A stretch of DNA of 64,000 nucleotides, from positions 1,984,001 to 2,048,000 of the forward strand of contig OX365948.1 of the NCBI GenBank assembly GCA_947247005.1. The letters are read 5' to 3'. Made by a program: the position numbers and the translations under genes. The stretch comes from Spisula solida. Its lineage: Eukaryota > Mollusca > Bivalvia > Venerida > Mactridae. Under the pieces are notes generated by a model that was given only the letters and a program-made list of their open reading frames with translations, did no database searches and was not told the DNA's origin. This document shows positions 44,201 to 54,600 of the stretch, in pieces. Position 1 is the stretch's first letter. Each line of letters opens with the position of its first letter.

Positions 44201-47155
44201 AGATTTAGTAAAGAACTTACTGCAATACTGCAACCTAGAATGATACATTAAAATTCCTAATAACATAATAAGCTAACAAACAAAATATGTACACAAGACA
44301 AGAATTTAAAGTTTTAACATAATTTTTAAAATATCCAAGCAGAGAACTGATGATCTAAAGCTTGGTCAATGAAGTAGGAATGATGAATGTTGAAACTTCC
44401 ATACATGGCCTAGGTAGCAACATGCATGCAAAACTTTAATAAACAAAATATGATACTGACACCAGACTGACAGGTCGAGTGTAACAGCCCATTGTCTTAT
44501 CAAACTGCTACCATAAAGCTATTGTGCACTTGCAACGTCTAGATGCAACGACACACTACTGGCAAGCAGATTATGTTTATACAAAATGTATCAACAAGCG
44601 CTTCTCGATAACATACATGTCTCAGCACATAGTTTTGTGAGCACTTTTCTTGTGCAACGGATTTACTGTACAACAGTTGGCTATTATCGAGAGCTTACAG
44701 GAAGCCAATTAATTTTTCTGGTATTATTTTGTTATAGAGCATAGAGTCACTGACCTCAAACTGTTTTCCTGATTTTTGAAAACTACTAACCTCCTCGATT
44801 CCAGGAATATTATTTACAGATAACTTTTTTAATGAACTCTGCAATTTTTTATCATCAGTGGTTGCAGTTCTGTGGACGACCTTCTTCTTTCTTCTAGCAG
44901 TACCCTGCAACAAGAAGCAAACAATTATAATTGATCATCTATAGAAGCAAAATACTTTCCGAAAGACTTCCATTAGTGAAAAAGTACACTGTACAATAGT
45001 TCTGTCTAAACTGCACAAGTGTGAAACATTTGAAATATTGCCAATCAAATCTAATCCAGGCATCGCGAAAACCGTCGGTCCTGACCGACAAAAAATGCTT
45101 TGGTCCGGCAAAATTTGACTGAATGTCGGACCGCTGGTCCGACGGAGATTTTAAGTCTGGACGGCGATATTCCCACATCGTAGTTGAAGATTATTGTAAA
45201 GAATGTAACACGAATGTATTTTCGTAAAACCTCGTCGAGATTCAATAAGATATCCCTCCGAAATCGTCAAAAATGTAAAATAATTCAGCGAAATGAAGGT
45301 CGCGAAAACTGATTATTTTTGGATGCGGATAAAACCCGTAGTACACGGTACGGATTCCGGAATGTTCGCGATTTTTTTTCTGAATATATTTTTATTTTGA
45401 CGATTTCCGAGGGGGCTTTTTAACACGAAAAAACGTGATTTAGTTTAAAGATGTTTGATATTAAATGGTAAAATGAAAATAACATTTCTCTTGACAGAAA
45501 GTCCTGTCTGATATATGCTCATTGAATGGGCTGAATGAGCCCATTGTGAAAAGGCAAACTATCTAATTAGGCCTATTTGAAAACACTTGTTAACTGTGTG
45601 TTAAAGCTAACAATGCATTTCTAAATAATTTACCACTGAATAATTTAAGAAGAACATGCATTATCTATACATCTCTTTTCATTTTTTCGGACTGACAAAT
45701 GTTCGTTCGGACTGACAATTTTTTTGTTTCTGTCAGTCCGAATGACTGACAGGTTTTTAAAGTTTTCGGGAAGCCTGCTAATCCCAGAGCATCAAGTTCA
45801 ACAATTGTTTAATGTATATTATCAGTCATGGCGAAAGCCGTCGGACCATCGGACATGGCCGACGAGCGTCCATTTCGGGCCGACGAATCTCTGTAGTTCG
45901 TCAGTCCAAAAAGTCCGACGATATCGCCGCCAAAATCGTCAAATTAATCGCCGAAAATTTGTGTTGGTAAGTGATTATCACGAGTATTTGTTTCTCACGC
46001 GCACCTTGCAGAACGGTGTCGATATAAACATTTCACCTGAAGATTGAAAGGTGAACGATTTTCGTGAAGTTTTCGATAGTGCTCGTCAATTTTCAAAATT
46101 AGCGTGTTTGAGAAGTTAAAATACCATAAAAATGCCACTCCTGGTAAAGCCTTAAAGCGTCCTTCTACCAATAATGATGATACAGTCAACAAAAAAATAT
46201 TAGAACGGCAATTTCAAATGCTATGGATGCAAAATCTTGAATGGCTTGTCTATGACAAGAACCTGAACATAATGACATGCAGCATTTGTGTTCAATCATA
46301 TCCTTCAAGCACTGAAACACATTCAAATCTAAAACATTCTAACAAATTCATAACTGGAAGTAGTAACAAAATTTCCTCAGTGATAGACTATCAAGAAGGG
46401 CCTTCCCATCAAATTCAAAAAGCTGTTTCTGGATTAAACGCAAGATTCAGTTCTGCAGAAGATAATAACAACTCAAAGGCTGGCCAAGCCCTGCAGTAGG
46501 GGGGCGCATGTCATACCCTTTTGTCAATATTTTCCAAGTTTTTTTCTCGGTCTGACGGATTCTCATTCGGTCTGACAGATCCTGTGAGCCCGTCAGACCG
46601 AATGTCCTACTGAGTCCAAAATCCTTTCGCCATGACTGTATTATATATGACTAAAAAGTAACGATATTGATATGGAGACTGTTAATATGGGCGAGCGCTA
46701 CGTAGTGCTTTCCACGGGAGGTAATCCCTGCCTTCTACATTTAATTGAACGGGAGGTAACTGAATAAAGGCGCTTGGTAGCGCTTTGCTTAGGCAACGGA
46801 CCCATAATAACTTGAAATTATATGGCCAATCATATTTTCCTGGTAGTAAATGTAGTTTTGTCTAACCCAACTCGATAATTGAAGTGAGGCCATGGACCCG
46901 ATGCAAGTCTACCAGTATTGTGCCCACAGCCTATATCACCACAAATGGCGCCACAGGCATGAAAAGAAAGTTTCACACCATTACCTTCTTTGCCCACACC
47001 ATAAATGTTGAGGATTTTCTTGTTATATTTATTTTGACAACAAGAATAGGTTTCAGTAAAGAATGTGATCTTGCAAATACAGATAGTGTACATACCTTGC
47101 CACCTATCCGTACTTGCTCTTGGAGCTGCTTTAATTTTTCTGGATTCATTATCAT
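38202..47155 (-). CDS. BTF3: BTF3 / NAC beta subunit, 6 coding exons, 159 aa
   Basis: BTF3 pairs with NAC alpha as the nascent polypeptide-associated complex, which binds ribosomes near the exit tunnel and shields new chains from mis-targeting. Coding exons: 47155-47096, 44904-44791, 44164-44056, 42867-42778, 41431-41372 and 38248-38202, all GT/AG and in phase (480 nt). Landmarks: [17 protein letters not shown], the ribosome-binding RRKKKVVHR, the NAC domain [17 protein letters not shown] and [30 protein letters not shown], an acidic [20 protein letters not shown] and the end SKGEGD. The length equals the short human isoform within a few residues. ATG 47155 directly follows an acceptor TTGTAG/GC, so a noncoding 5' exon lies upstream, perhaps near the TGACG-containing sequence at 47650-47730. 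Exon 4 has two in-phase donors 3 nt apart. Introns 3 and 5 host snoRNAs; intron 1 hosts two DNA elements. Confidence 0.95.
38600..38685 (-). ncRNA. C/D box snoRNA, copy 1 of array (SNORD65/snR77-like)
   Basis: On the host strand the 86-nt unit opens with AACCTGT and closes with ACAGGTT (7-bp terminal stem). Box C is ATGATGA and box D is CTGA. Between them is AACTTGGAATTACCATTTGA, whose TGGAATTACC is complementary to conserved 18S GGUAAUUCCA, followed by a D'-like TTGA. It is the most 3' copy in the transcript. Confidence 0.85.
38756..38841 (-). ncRNA. C/D box snoRNA, copy 2 of array
   Basis: Same stem (AACCTGT/ACAGGTT), boxes and guide as copy 1. The C' segment reads GATGTGTAATGAA. Flanked upstream by the type A spacer (CAACACAATGCAGGAATAAA). 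Confidence 0.85.
38911..38996 (-). ncRNA. C/D box snoRNA, copy 3 of array
   Basis: Terminal stem AACCTG/CAGGTT (6 bp), box C ATGATGA, box D CTGA, guide unchanged. Type B flank with AGAATATAGAC. A 305-bp gap, twice the normal period, separates it from copy 4. Confidence 0.83.
39216..39300 (-). ncRNA. C/D box snoRNA, copy 4 of array
   Basis: Stem ACCTGT/ACAGGT, with the outermost pair lost. Box C, guide and box D are intact (the D-side flank reads CTGATTTCACAGGT). Its plus-strand right flank is unlike both spacer types, consistent with the disturbed gap beside it. Confidence 0.82.
39374..39459 (-). ncRNA. C/D box snoRNA, copy 5 of array
   Basis: Stem AACCTG/CAGGTT; after box D the unit reads CTGATTGTTCAGGTT. 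Boxes and 18S-complementary guide are intact. Type B flank. Confidence 0.84.
39530..39615 (-). ncRNA. C/D box snoRNA, copy 6 of array
   Basis: Type A flank and 7-bp stem. The C' segment reads GATATGTCATGAA, a variant shared by copies 6-10 that marks a recently amplified block. Boxes C and D and guide are unchanged. Confidence 0.85.
39684..39769 (-). ncRNA. C/D box snoRNA, copy 7 of array
   Basis: Type B flank, stem AACCTG/CAGGTT, C' variant GATATGTCATGAA. Forms an A-B dimer of about 310 bp with copy 6. Confidence 0.85.
39840..39925 (-). ncRNA. C/D box snoRNA, copy 8 of array
   Basis: Type A flank, as copy 6, with one change near box D (AAGTATTCTGA instead of AAATATTCTGA). Boxes, guide and stem intact. 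The A-B dimer with copy 9 repeats the copy 6-7 dimer almost exactly. Confidence 0.85.
39994..40079 (-). ncRNA. C/D box snoRNA, copy 9 of array
   Basis: Type B flank, stem AACCTG/CAGGTT, C' variant GATATGTCATGAA, boxes and guide intact. Confidence 0.85.
40149..40234 (-). ncRNA. C/D box snoRNA, copy 10 of array
   Basis: Nearly identical to copy 9, including the type B flank; the spacer differs by a few bases. All boxes and the guide are intact. Confidence 0.85.
40304..40389 (-). ncRNA. C/D box snoRNA, copy 11 of array
   Basis: Type B flank, but the C' segment returns to GATGTGTAATGAA. Boxes and guide are intact; stem AACCTG/CAGGTT. Confidence 0.85.
40459..40544 (-). ncRNA. C/D box snoRNA, copy 12 of array (first transcribed)
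   Basis: The 5' arm of the stem has diverged to AACTTGTG but still pairs with CACAGGTT through a G-U pair. Box C (ATGATGA), guide and box D (CTGA) are kept. It is the copy nearest exon 5 of BTF3. Confidence 0.83.
41640..41775. repeat. Three imperfect 42-bp units in BTF3 intron 4
   Basis: TTAGACAGAGTCT recurs at about 41651, 41692 and 41732, followed by GGCGAGCT and a GAGGTAGAGC or inverted CTCTACCTC segment. Local repeat; the overlapping frames on both strands are not genes. Confidence 0.7.
42323..42483. repeat. Foldback in BTF3 intron 4
   Basis: Arms of about 70 bp (GTTCCAAAAGAGAAT...TAGGGCTC and TGTTATGCTCTG with complements) around a short loop. MITE-like hairpin. Confidence 0.8.
43019..43040 (+). 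repeat. Homopolymer of about 22 G
   Basis: An uninterrupted G run in BTF3 intron 3, so C-rich in the transcript. Length may be an assembly estimate. A shorter G run lies at 53551-53560. Confidence 0.9.
43291..43379 (-). ncRNA. C/D box snoRNA, diverged 13th copy in BTF3 intron 3
   Basis: The terminal stem is AAACTTGCA/TGCAAGTTT, different from the array copies yet fully paired on both sides, which is compensatory change. Box C is GTGATGA and box D CTGA. The guide AACTTGGAATTACCATTTGA is identical to the array and CCAAGCGGCTA is kept, while bases next to box D and in the apical loop differ. The pattern supports a functional RNA and an old paralogue of the array. Confidence 0.87.
45057..45777. 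mobile_element. CAG-terminated DNA element A, 6-bp target duplication
   Basis: Ends CAGGCATCGCGAAAAC and the complement of CAGGCTTCCCGAAAAC, flanked by CTAATC on both sides (45051-45056, 45778-45783). The first about 300 bp match the left part of element C at 57759. The 721-bp element has no transposase; conserved minus-strand frames in its left arm are most likely chance. In BTF3 intron 1. Confidence 0.85.
45823..46638. mobile_element. CAG-terminated DNA element B with ZNF-like ORF, 6-bp target duplication
   Basis: Perfect 15-bp inverted ends CAGTCATGGCGAAAG, flanked by TATTAT on both sides (45817-45822, 46639-46644). The left end aligns with element A (CAGKCATSGCGAAARCCGTCGG), so they are one superfamily. 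It carries the plus-strand frame at 46104-46499. It lies 45 bp from element A. Confidence 0.88.
46104..46499 (+). pseudogene. ZNF862/hAT-like N-terminal fragment inside element B
   Basis: 131 codons including [20 protein letters not shown] then [13 protein letters not shown] and [10 protein letters not shown]. The order of an aromatic-rich WL.YD segment, CxxC and HxxxKH resembles the TTF-type zinc finger at the start of ZNF862-like and hAT-type transposase proteins. The catalytic part is missing; the frame ends at TAG 46497-46499. It may be a captured gene fragment or the remains of the element's own transposase. Confidence 0.5.
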
Positions 47156-48073
47156 GCCTACAAGAGAAATAGATTTAATGTTCTGTAATTAACTCAGTGA
47201 AGAAAGCTATTTGAATTGTCATCTTCTAACAATTTATTTTCAGTAATTTACAACTGAGAAATGGACATATTCCTATGATGAATAGCCAGCATATTCGAGT
47301 TTGATCTTGCTTTATATTGAACATGAAAAAACACATCTAGGTGATTTTAGATCAATTTATCATGTACAGTTTATGTTGCATTACGACCAATTTCAACGCC
47401 ACAGTCGTGCATCTCTTGAAGCCGACAACTTAACAAATCATAAGGATCACATGAAACTGAAAATACCAAATATGAACAAAACACATGGGCAAAAATCATG
47501 CACTATTTTCGAAGTTACAAGTACATCATCGCCATAGTCATGAATTCGAATGAATAAAATATATATGGTTTACAAGAAGGACATAGTATAAAAGGTCAAT
47601 GTTGAGTAGAAAACATATTAAACATGATTTTCTTCATACTAACTCGCTAACCCACGAGGTATGTTATGGCCGCCGTAAAAAGGACATAAACGTCACGACT
47701 TTTTGCGTACTAGTGTTTCGGCAATCGTAAATGGGGATAATTTTTAACAAATGATAAATTTCTGTTAGAATTAATTAATATTTAAAGAGAATCAGTTATA
47801 ATTATAAAATATTGCCCTCTATTAAAAAAACTTACTTTTCGAAAACATTTAGAGATTAAGTAAAACAAACCTACACCATTCCCTACTAGATGAAGCCTGT
47901 CAGCAGTTCTTTCCCTTTTGTAATCTAAAAAGGATAACAAAATAGTCTGGACTAGAAATGGCATTTTTTCAAGAACCTTGCTTTGAGGTATATAGTTTTT
48001 TTTCTCTTTTGATTATGATTTAGCACACATTCACTGTATAAAATCAGGTGGGTACATCGGGATTACCCTTGGT
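47156..48073. other. BTF3 upstream region
   Basis: Should contain the noncoding first exon and promoter of BTF3. The best candidate is 47650-47730, where the minus strand reads GTGACGTTT then CCTTTTTACGGCGGCC, a CRE-like half site followed by a pyrimidine tract. No other gene is seen. Confidence 0.35.
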
Positions 48074-48440
48074 CAACTTTTTTTATTGGCGTTAATTGAT
48101 CTAATGGTCAAACGGCCTAATATACCTGAAATATAACACATTTTAAAGGTTAAAACGCATCAGTTAAACTCACTGTATCATGAAGTTATGTTTATTTCTT
48201 GTACAAATTGATCGAAAATGATATACAGTACTTGTTTGCAACAAATTAAGTACTGTAACATATGTTTCTCTTACTGATCGTGGTATTTTACGTTACCAAA
48301 GTGCATTTTGTTACAAGGTATATTTGTATTTTCTCATTACTAATCTGTTTTACTATTACAATGTATCTTATTATCATTTATATATACATGTAATCCTTTA
48401 GAACATATTGGTACCTGATTACGTTTTGGACACAGAGGAT

Positions 48441-48576
48441 ATTACATGAGTGTCTTTTCATATTGAATTTATTAAACGAGTTGAATAAAATAATAAAATG
48501 CAAGGCTCTGCCGAGCATTTTATCGATTTTATTCAACGAGTTTAATAAATCCAATGTGGAAAGTCACAAATGTAAT
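48441..48576. repeat. Foldback
   Basis: Arms of about 60 bp (ATTACATGAGTGTC...TTTATTAAACGAGTTGAATA with complements) around GCAAGGCTCTGCCGAGC. MITE-like hairpin inside the 4.1-kb block. Confidence 0.8.
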
Positions 48577-49359
48577 GTTCTTTTTATCATATGTTAGCCA
48601 TTTCTAGCCGAAACATAAAAATAGCTACTTATTTTCACTATAATAAAAGCGCAACTTTGACGACGTCGCCTATACTTTGAGTGACGTCACGTCAAGGCTT
48701 TATTACACTAGTGTACTATCAAAAATAAATAATGGCTTTATTACGCTGCCGCGACGTCAAACATATGATAAATCACTATAATATATGAAACCTCCGTAAC
48801 CACTATACACATTTCATTGAAACAACCAAATACGAAACGACACCAATAATTGTATTGTATTATCAAACAATAATGTAATTTCCTTAAGGTAATACCAAAC
48901 AGAACTCAAGCAAATGAGAATATTCCGATACATTTATACTGATTTGTAATGTCCGTTACTGTGATAATTATTCATATAATTATTAAGAAAAATACCCAAC
49001 AATTGTCAAAACTGCCGTTCAAAATCTTTATCTTCATGTTGCACTAATTTCAATGAATGGTTACTACATGCATACTGCCTTTGACTTCTCCTTATTACAA
49101 CCAATACCTCCATTACATGAACAGAATATTTATTACACAAAGAAATGGGATACATTTTTGTATGTGTTTTATATTTAGTACTTGTTTTCAAAACATTGAT
49201 CAACGTAATTTTGGTTTTTCTTACTAGTTGCGCTAATTTTCGTTACCAAAGTTCATTTAGTTATGTACAGCAAGATTTGAATTTTCTCGTAAATGTTTGT
49301 TTGACTGATACACTTTATCTGTTTGTGTTTTGTATTATCCTTTGAATACATTTTTACTT

Positions 49360-50140
49360 GTTTAAGCCTTGCTCCAACTGAGGAATTCCTCATCGCCAAT
49401 GTAGGATTACACTTAGTTTCTCCCGATGTTTTTGCACAAACTTCTCTGGATCTCCTGATTGTCATATGGAGTACATCCCTGAGACAGTGGAACCGATGTA
49501 GACCATCGGGAACACATCGGATGTTCTCCCGGTGCCTCCCAGTACCAAATCTACCCCCTACCTATGAATCATCCTTGATAAATGCTAGGAAATATTCGAG
49601 GAATAAATCTCAAGACCGTGAATGTGTCACCGAAATATCGCCAACTGTTCGTAAAAGCTTTGAATATTCCCGAAGATTTCTGACACTTGAGCGAAGCATC
49701 CCCGATCATTCCGCGAGGCTATGTGTCTTTCGGGATGCTTCCCCGAGATATTCGCGTCATGACATTGCCGGTACATTAGGTAAAATTCAATCCATGCATT
49801 GAAATATACCGATATACTATGATGTCACTAAATGTCTCAAGACTTCCCGAAGCTCCCCGAAAAACCTAAGGGAGCTTCCATAAGACATCGGGGAACCTGT
49901 TCTTAACGACTTCAGAAGCTCCGAATTACCATCAGGGGAATATCCCCGACGCAGTGGGACAGACGCATAACGTCGGGAACACATCGGGAGTTCTCCCGAT
50001 GCCTCTTGATTCCCCCACCCCGATTCATCGCGATTCCTCCCGATATAACCAAATGTCTCATGACTTCCCGAATCTTCATAAAGACCACGAGGAATCTGTT
50101 CCCGAAGATGAATAATTTCCATCGGGATTACATCGCAGAG
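49360..50140 (+). repeat. CCCGA-rich degenerate repeat tract
   Basis: CCCGA and CCCCGA are strongly over-represented on one strand. CATCGGGAACACATCGG with GTTCTCCCGGTGCCTC near 49504 recurs near 49972 as GTCGGGAACACATCGGGAGT, and TGTCTCAAGACTTCCCGAA recurs near 49831 and 50050. The composition contrasts sharply with the AT-rich flanks. The 159-codon plus frame and the minus frame here follow the repeat. Confidence 0.6.
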
Positions 50141-52268
50141 GCAACAGCAGTTATAACAAAACCTCCGTTACCATCCTTACTAAACACATTTTAATAACAC
50201 ATAGCATATAATTATTTCATTTTGAAACAACAAATATGTTTCCCAAACTTTGTGTTGTATGGAAATCACACAAGTCATATAAAATAGTCTCGTTACTGTT
50301 ACTTTTATTTCTCATTCTCACAGAGAACAACAAAGTAATTTGTGATAACATAACTGCATCTAAATCCAGATACTGAAATTGAGGAAAGTATTAAACGCGT
50401 CTGGGCTGGTCATGGCAAAATTATTGAGTCACTATCTGAATTCCATCACAATGTTTTGGTTATATAGGTTGGTAAAACTAACGTATCATCTTCAAAGTTA
50501 CACACTTTTCTGCCAACTATCGAGGAGTTAATTTAAATCTTAATCATGCACATATGGTGCCATGGAGTATTGCTGGCTGAAAATAAGGACCAACATACTT
50601 TATTATATCAAAATGCTCACGGGGCAGTTGCCTTGTTCATAATATAATGTTGTCACGGTGTAAAATAAAGCATCATGTTTACATGTGCCTATAATCCTGC
50701 AATTGTTATGGCATTCAATTACCTGGTATTGCTAGAGATTATTGATACATTCAAACTAATCTACTAGTAGTTTCTTTATTACCTGGCAAATAATTGCTGA
50801 AAACTAGCTAGCACAATACACATACATACACAAAATATCATAGGAACCGGTACGTCACTATGGATACATCGGCCTCATACAGACATTTAACATATCTAAT
50901 CATTGGTGGGCATAATTCAATGGGAATGGCAAACAGAAGAATTTTCAAATATAGTTGTTCACTGTTTTGATATTCGCGTTATTTGAACTTATGAAATATA
51001 TGCGTTAAACACAATACTCTTACATACTTATAGCATTCGACTCTACAACCCATGCCTGGTAATTAGCAAACATTTACAGCCCTACAAATCCGAATTTGAA
51101 AATTGAAATTCTATTTTCAATATAAAAAGAGTGAAAAATTCAGGGTGTGAAAACCTGAAATTCAATTTTCAACCGAAGTTTGATTTAAAAAAAACACATA
51201 AAGTCAAGCCTGATTATTGTATCTTTGTACATTTGAACCAACACCTAAGCAGTTAGTAATATTACGAACGCACAAACGTTAGGAAGGGATTATGGTTGCC
51301 CGGCTCGATGTCTGGTGAGTATGCGAAAGTGGTTCAAACCTTGTCTAATAACAACGATCATGTTCAGTGTGAGTCAATTTGAAAAAAAAACCGTGTACCT
51401 ACATATTTCTGTTATTATACATTTCTTCTGTATATTTCATATATATGGAACACCGTTCCCATTTGCTGTGCTTGCTATGGTGGTATTGAATGTAATATGG
51501 GGAAACAATCCAACGCCAATTTTCAAGCAGTAAACATGCAAGGAATATAGCGCAATATGTACAGAATAAAAATTGAAAGACAACAATGACATTTGGGTTA
51601 TCCATTATACTTTTAGGAATGACTATTACAGTAACGGACGTTTCATTTCAGTATAAATGTATTAGAAGAATCATGATTGCGTGTCAAAATTAATTATATG
51701 TGCTTTTCCTTTTTGGGAATAACATTAATGCTTCAGATTACAACAAATAGGTGTGTCATTTGTTATTCGTTAGTTTTGTGCAACTTTATATGGTAGTAAC
51801 GGAGGTTTCTTTTATCGTAGTGATGTCCAAAACGTGATCATGTACCAATATATTCTAAAGAAAAATATATAAAACACAAACTGATGCATTTAAATAGTAA
51901 AACAGATTAGTAATGAGAAAAAACAAATTTGCATTGTAACCAAATGCAACTTGGTAACGTAAAATACCACGATAGGTAAGAGAAACATATGTTACAGTAA
52001 TCAATTTGTTGCTAAAAAGTACTGTATATCATTTTCGATCAATTTGTACAAGAAATAAACATAACTTCATGATACAGTGAGTTTAACTGATGCGTTTTAA
52101 CCTGTAAAAGGTGTTATATTTCAGGTATATTAGGCCGTTTGACCATTAGATCAATAAACGTCAATAAAAAAAGTTGCTTTTCTCCGACGTTTCTAATGTA
52201 AGATAGGCCCGTTGCTAATGTAAGATTTAGAGGCTAATTAAATACACGACACACCCAGGTAGGGAGGC

Positions 52269-52345
52269 GATAATCCGCCCGGAATATGAATAATCACATT
52301 GAGGGATTCAGCTCGAGGGTGATTATTCATTCCGGGCGGATTATC
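52269..52345. repeat. Foldback
   Basis: Arms GATAATCCGCCCGGAATATG and GGTGATTATTCAT...GGGCGGATTATC form a near-perfect hairpin of 77 bp. Confidence 0.8.
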
Positions 52346-52519
52346 AACTTCCGGCCAGGCTCTGAAGTGTATTAAAGTCTTTAATACAATTGTTCGTTAT
52401 CATCCTATAAATGACGTTTTTTGGCGGGCTACGTTTTGCAACAGAAAGAGCCATATGGAAAAATAATATAACGCTCATGCTAATTGATAAAAACTTATAT
52501 TAAGCTCGTTTGATAAAAA

Positions 52520-52625
52520 GGACATATCTAAGGTGATGCTGTTTGCTGATGATACAGCCTTGTACCTGGCTGTTACTGCCGTGCAGGACTCTAACATCCT
52601 CCAGGATGTCCTTGATAGGGACATA
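52520..52625 (+). pseudogene. Short non-LTR reverse transcriptase fragment
   Basis: Reads KVMLFADDTALYLAVTAVQD then SNILQDVLDRD: the catalytic FADD box and the following segment. Only about 35 codons are retained. A GTT microsatellite follows at 52674-52691. Confidence 0.75.
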
Positions 52626-52699
52626 GCGGCCGGGAAAATCCCCATTAACGATTACATGCGAAAAACACTTGATTGTTGTTGTTGTTGTTGTAGTTTTGC

Positions 52700-54600
52700 A
52701 TTGGCTATGGCCTATATTTTTTTGACAAACCGAATGCAGAATAATGATTCGGTAGACTGAATTTCACGTCCCACTTCCGGTAGTGTCAAGTTCTTGCTCA
52801 AGATTTGAGAACCAATCTTGTTTAATTAATTTTTTTTCCAATATGAAATTGAAATACAGTTCCACTCTTTTAATAACATTTCGGCATATAAGCCTGATTC
52901 AAATCATGACAATACTTATTATTGAAAAAATATATTTCTTATTTAATCCAACGTAAAAACAATATGGCGACGTCGGAAATAACGTCAGATCATTTAACGT
53001 GACGTCATCGCACGTTAACGCGACGTCGTCGCACGACATAGCGCGCCAACTTGTGAATAAATTGTTCAATTGAAATTAAATAGCAAATAAAAGACAAGTG
53101 TAAAACTATAATAACTAGATATAGGGCATATCTGTTCAACCCGTCTCCTAGATCGGAAAACACTATTTTCTAAGTATTTGTTCGCCTGGTCTTCTATGTG
53201 GTGCTGCCTGGCAGATAATTTCACTGTTATTTTCACTGAAAAAACTCCATAATCTATTGAAAGCAAATAATAAAGTGACATAGATCAGTGAATCAAACAC
53301 AAGTGATCCCCTAAATCATGATCATTCAAACGCTTTACAATCATTTGTTAAAGCGTCTGATGATACAGATCAGGAGTAATTATTGCCTGGATACCAACAG
53401 GGTGCCCATTTTATTGCACTCGCTTCCGTTATATGTAATATACAAAGTCTGTTATCACAAAATATCGATCCCTAGCCAGATCGATTGGTAATATTTTAAG
53501 GATTTTAACATTTTTGGGATGTATAAAATGGTCAATGCTAGGCCAACTGGGGGGGGGGGGCACGGGCCCCCTGTTCCTCCCCCCGTGGGTGGACCTGGGC
53601 CTGGTTTGATGTCCTTATTCTTCTTTCAGTTTCATTATTCATCTTTCAAACAGTCTTAATTTGCAATAAAATAAAAACATTTTGGTCCTTTTTAATGTTT
53701 TTTATAGTCATTATCATTCATATAGAATAAAGAAGGAATGGGAAATACAGTATAACCTCCGTAGAGCGACATCCGGCGGAGACAGAAAAAACTGCCGCTC
53801 TGCGGAGGTGTCGCTCTGTAGAGGTCGATTGTTTTAGAATGTCGTTCATAGACTTATCGAGTGTACGTAATCACGGTAATCTTAAATTGATGTTGTTTGT
53901 TTGTGATTAAGTGCATAAAATTAGATCTATTCGTAGCCGCGCGATATGATTCTGGCGATTATTTAATTAACATCGTTGATTAGATACAAAAAAGCGTACA
54001 ATTCACGGGTTTAGTATTTATAGCTATTAAACGCAACTCTCAACATTATAAACTGAATCCATATTATTTTACGCACATGCCATCAATTGAATTGTTTACC
54101 TTCAAAGTGTTAAAATATATACAAATGTAGTCGTTACACTGTCAGGTCGTTTACTATTTAAATAAAAATCACATCATCCGTGTGCGAACGGCTTCGTTTA
54201 GGAAAATGAATTATCTTTCCAATGATGTATTATGTAAGATTAAAACAAAATTGGGTCCTTTATTTATGTTTTTGAAAAAAATACCATTATTTCTTTCAAT
54301 TGTTTACCGATACAGAATACGTAATAACCCTGTTAATTGTTTTATTGGCGTTTCCGCTGCGATCCTCTCAGCATGCGGTGTTATTATACATTCGCCTGGA
54401 AGGTTATAAAACCGATATATAGTTCACGTTTGCTAGATTACGATTTTTAGATCGAAGATTCTGTATTATATGGGTTGGTTTAATTCGCGTTAATAAAAAA
54501 TGGTTACAGCTGCGGACAATATTCATGTACATGTATATATTATTTACCTTTGTATTTACCTTTGTAGACCGGTCATGAATAAGCTGGTAGCTTGTGTTGA
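52700..54600. other. Intergenic, no gene seen
   Basis: Contains a G run at 53551-53560 and a MITE-like end CAGTATAACCTCCGTAGAGC at 53747-53830 with CCGCTCTGCGGAGG. ACGTCATCGCACGTTAACGC near 53005 is a local repeat. No coding sequence is supported. Confidence 0.45.

Larger units (their letters stand above)
48074..52176. mobile_element. 4.1-kb block with 284-bp inverted terminal repeats
   Basis: The arms 48074-48357 and 51893-52176 are complements with modest divergence (ends CAACTTTTTTTATTG; inside AAACGCATCAGTTAAACTCA and GTGGTATTTTACGTTACC). A diverged partial copy lies at about 49150-49330 in the left-arm orientation. Near-copies of AACCTCCGTTACC lie at 48788 and 50153, with inverted ones at 51632 and 51796. 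No transposase was recognised and no target duplication was found. It may be a non-autonomous element or a composite of repeats. Confidence 0.65.

Noticed and set aside
45051..45245. Minus-strand frame conserved with 57741-57947
   Set aside because: Both lie in the left arm of related DNA elements A and C; similarity reflects shared element sequence, not a protein gene.
49323..49802. 159-codon plus-strand frame
   Set aside because: It spans the CCCGA-rich degenerate repeat, has no recognisable domain, and similar frames occur on the other strand.
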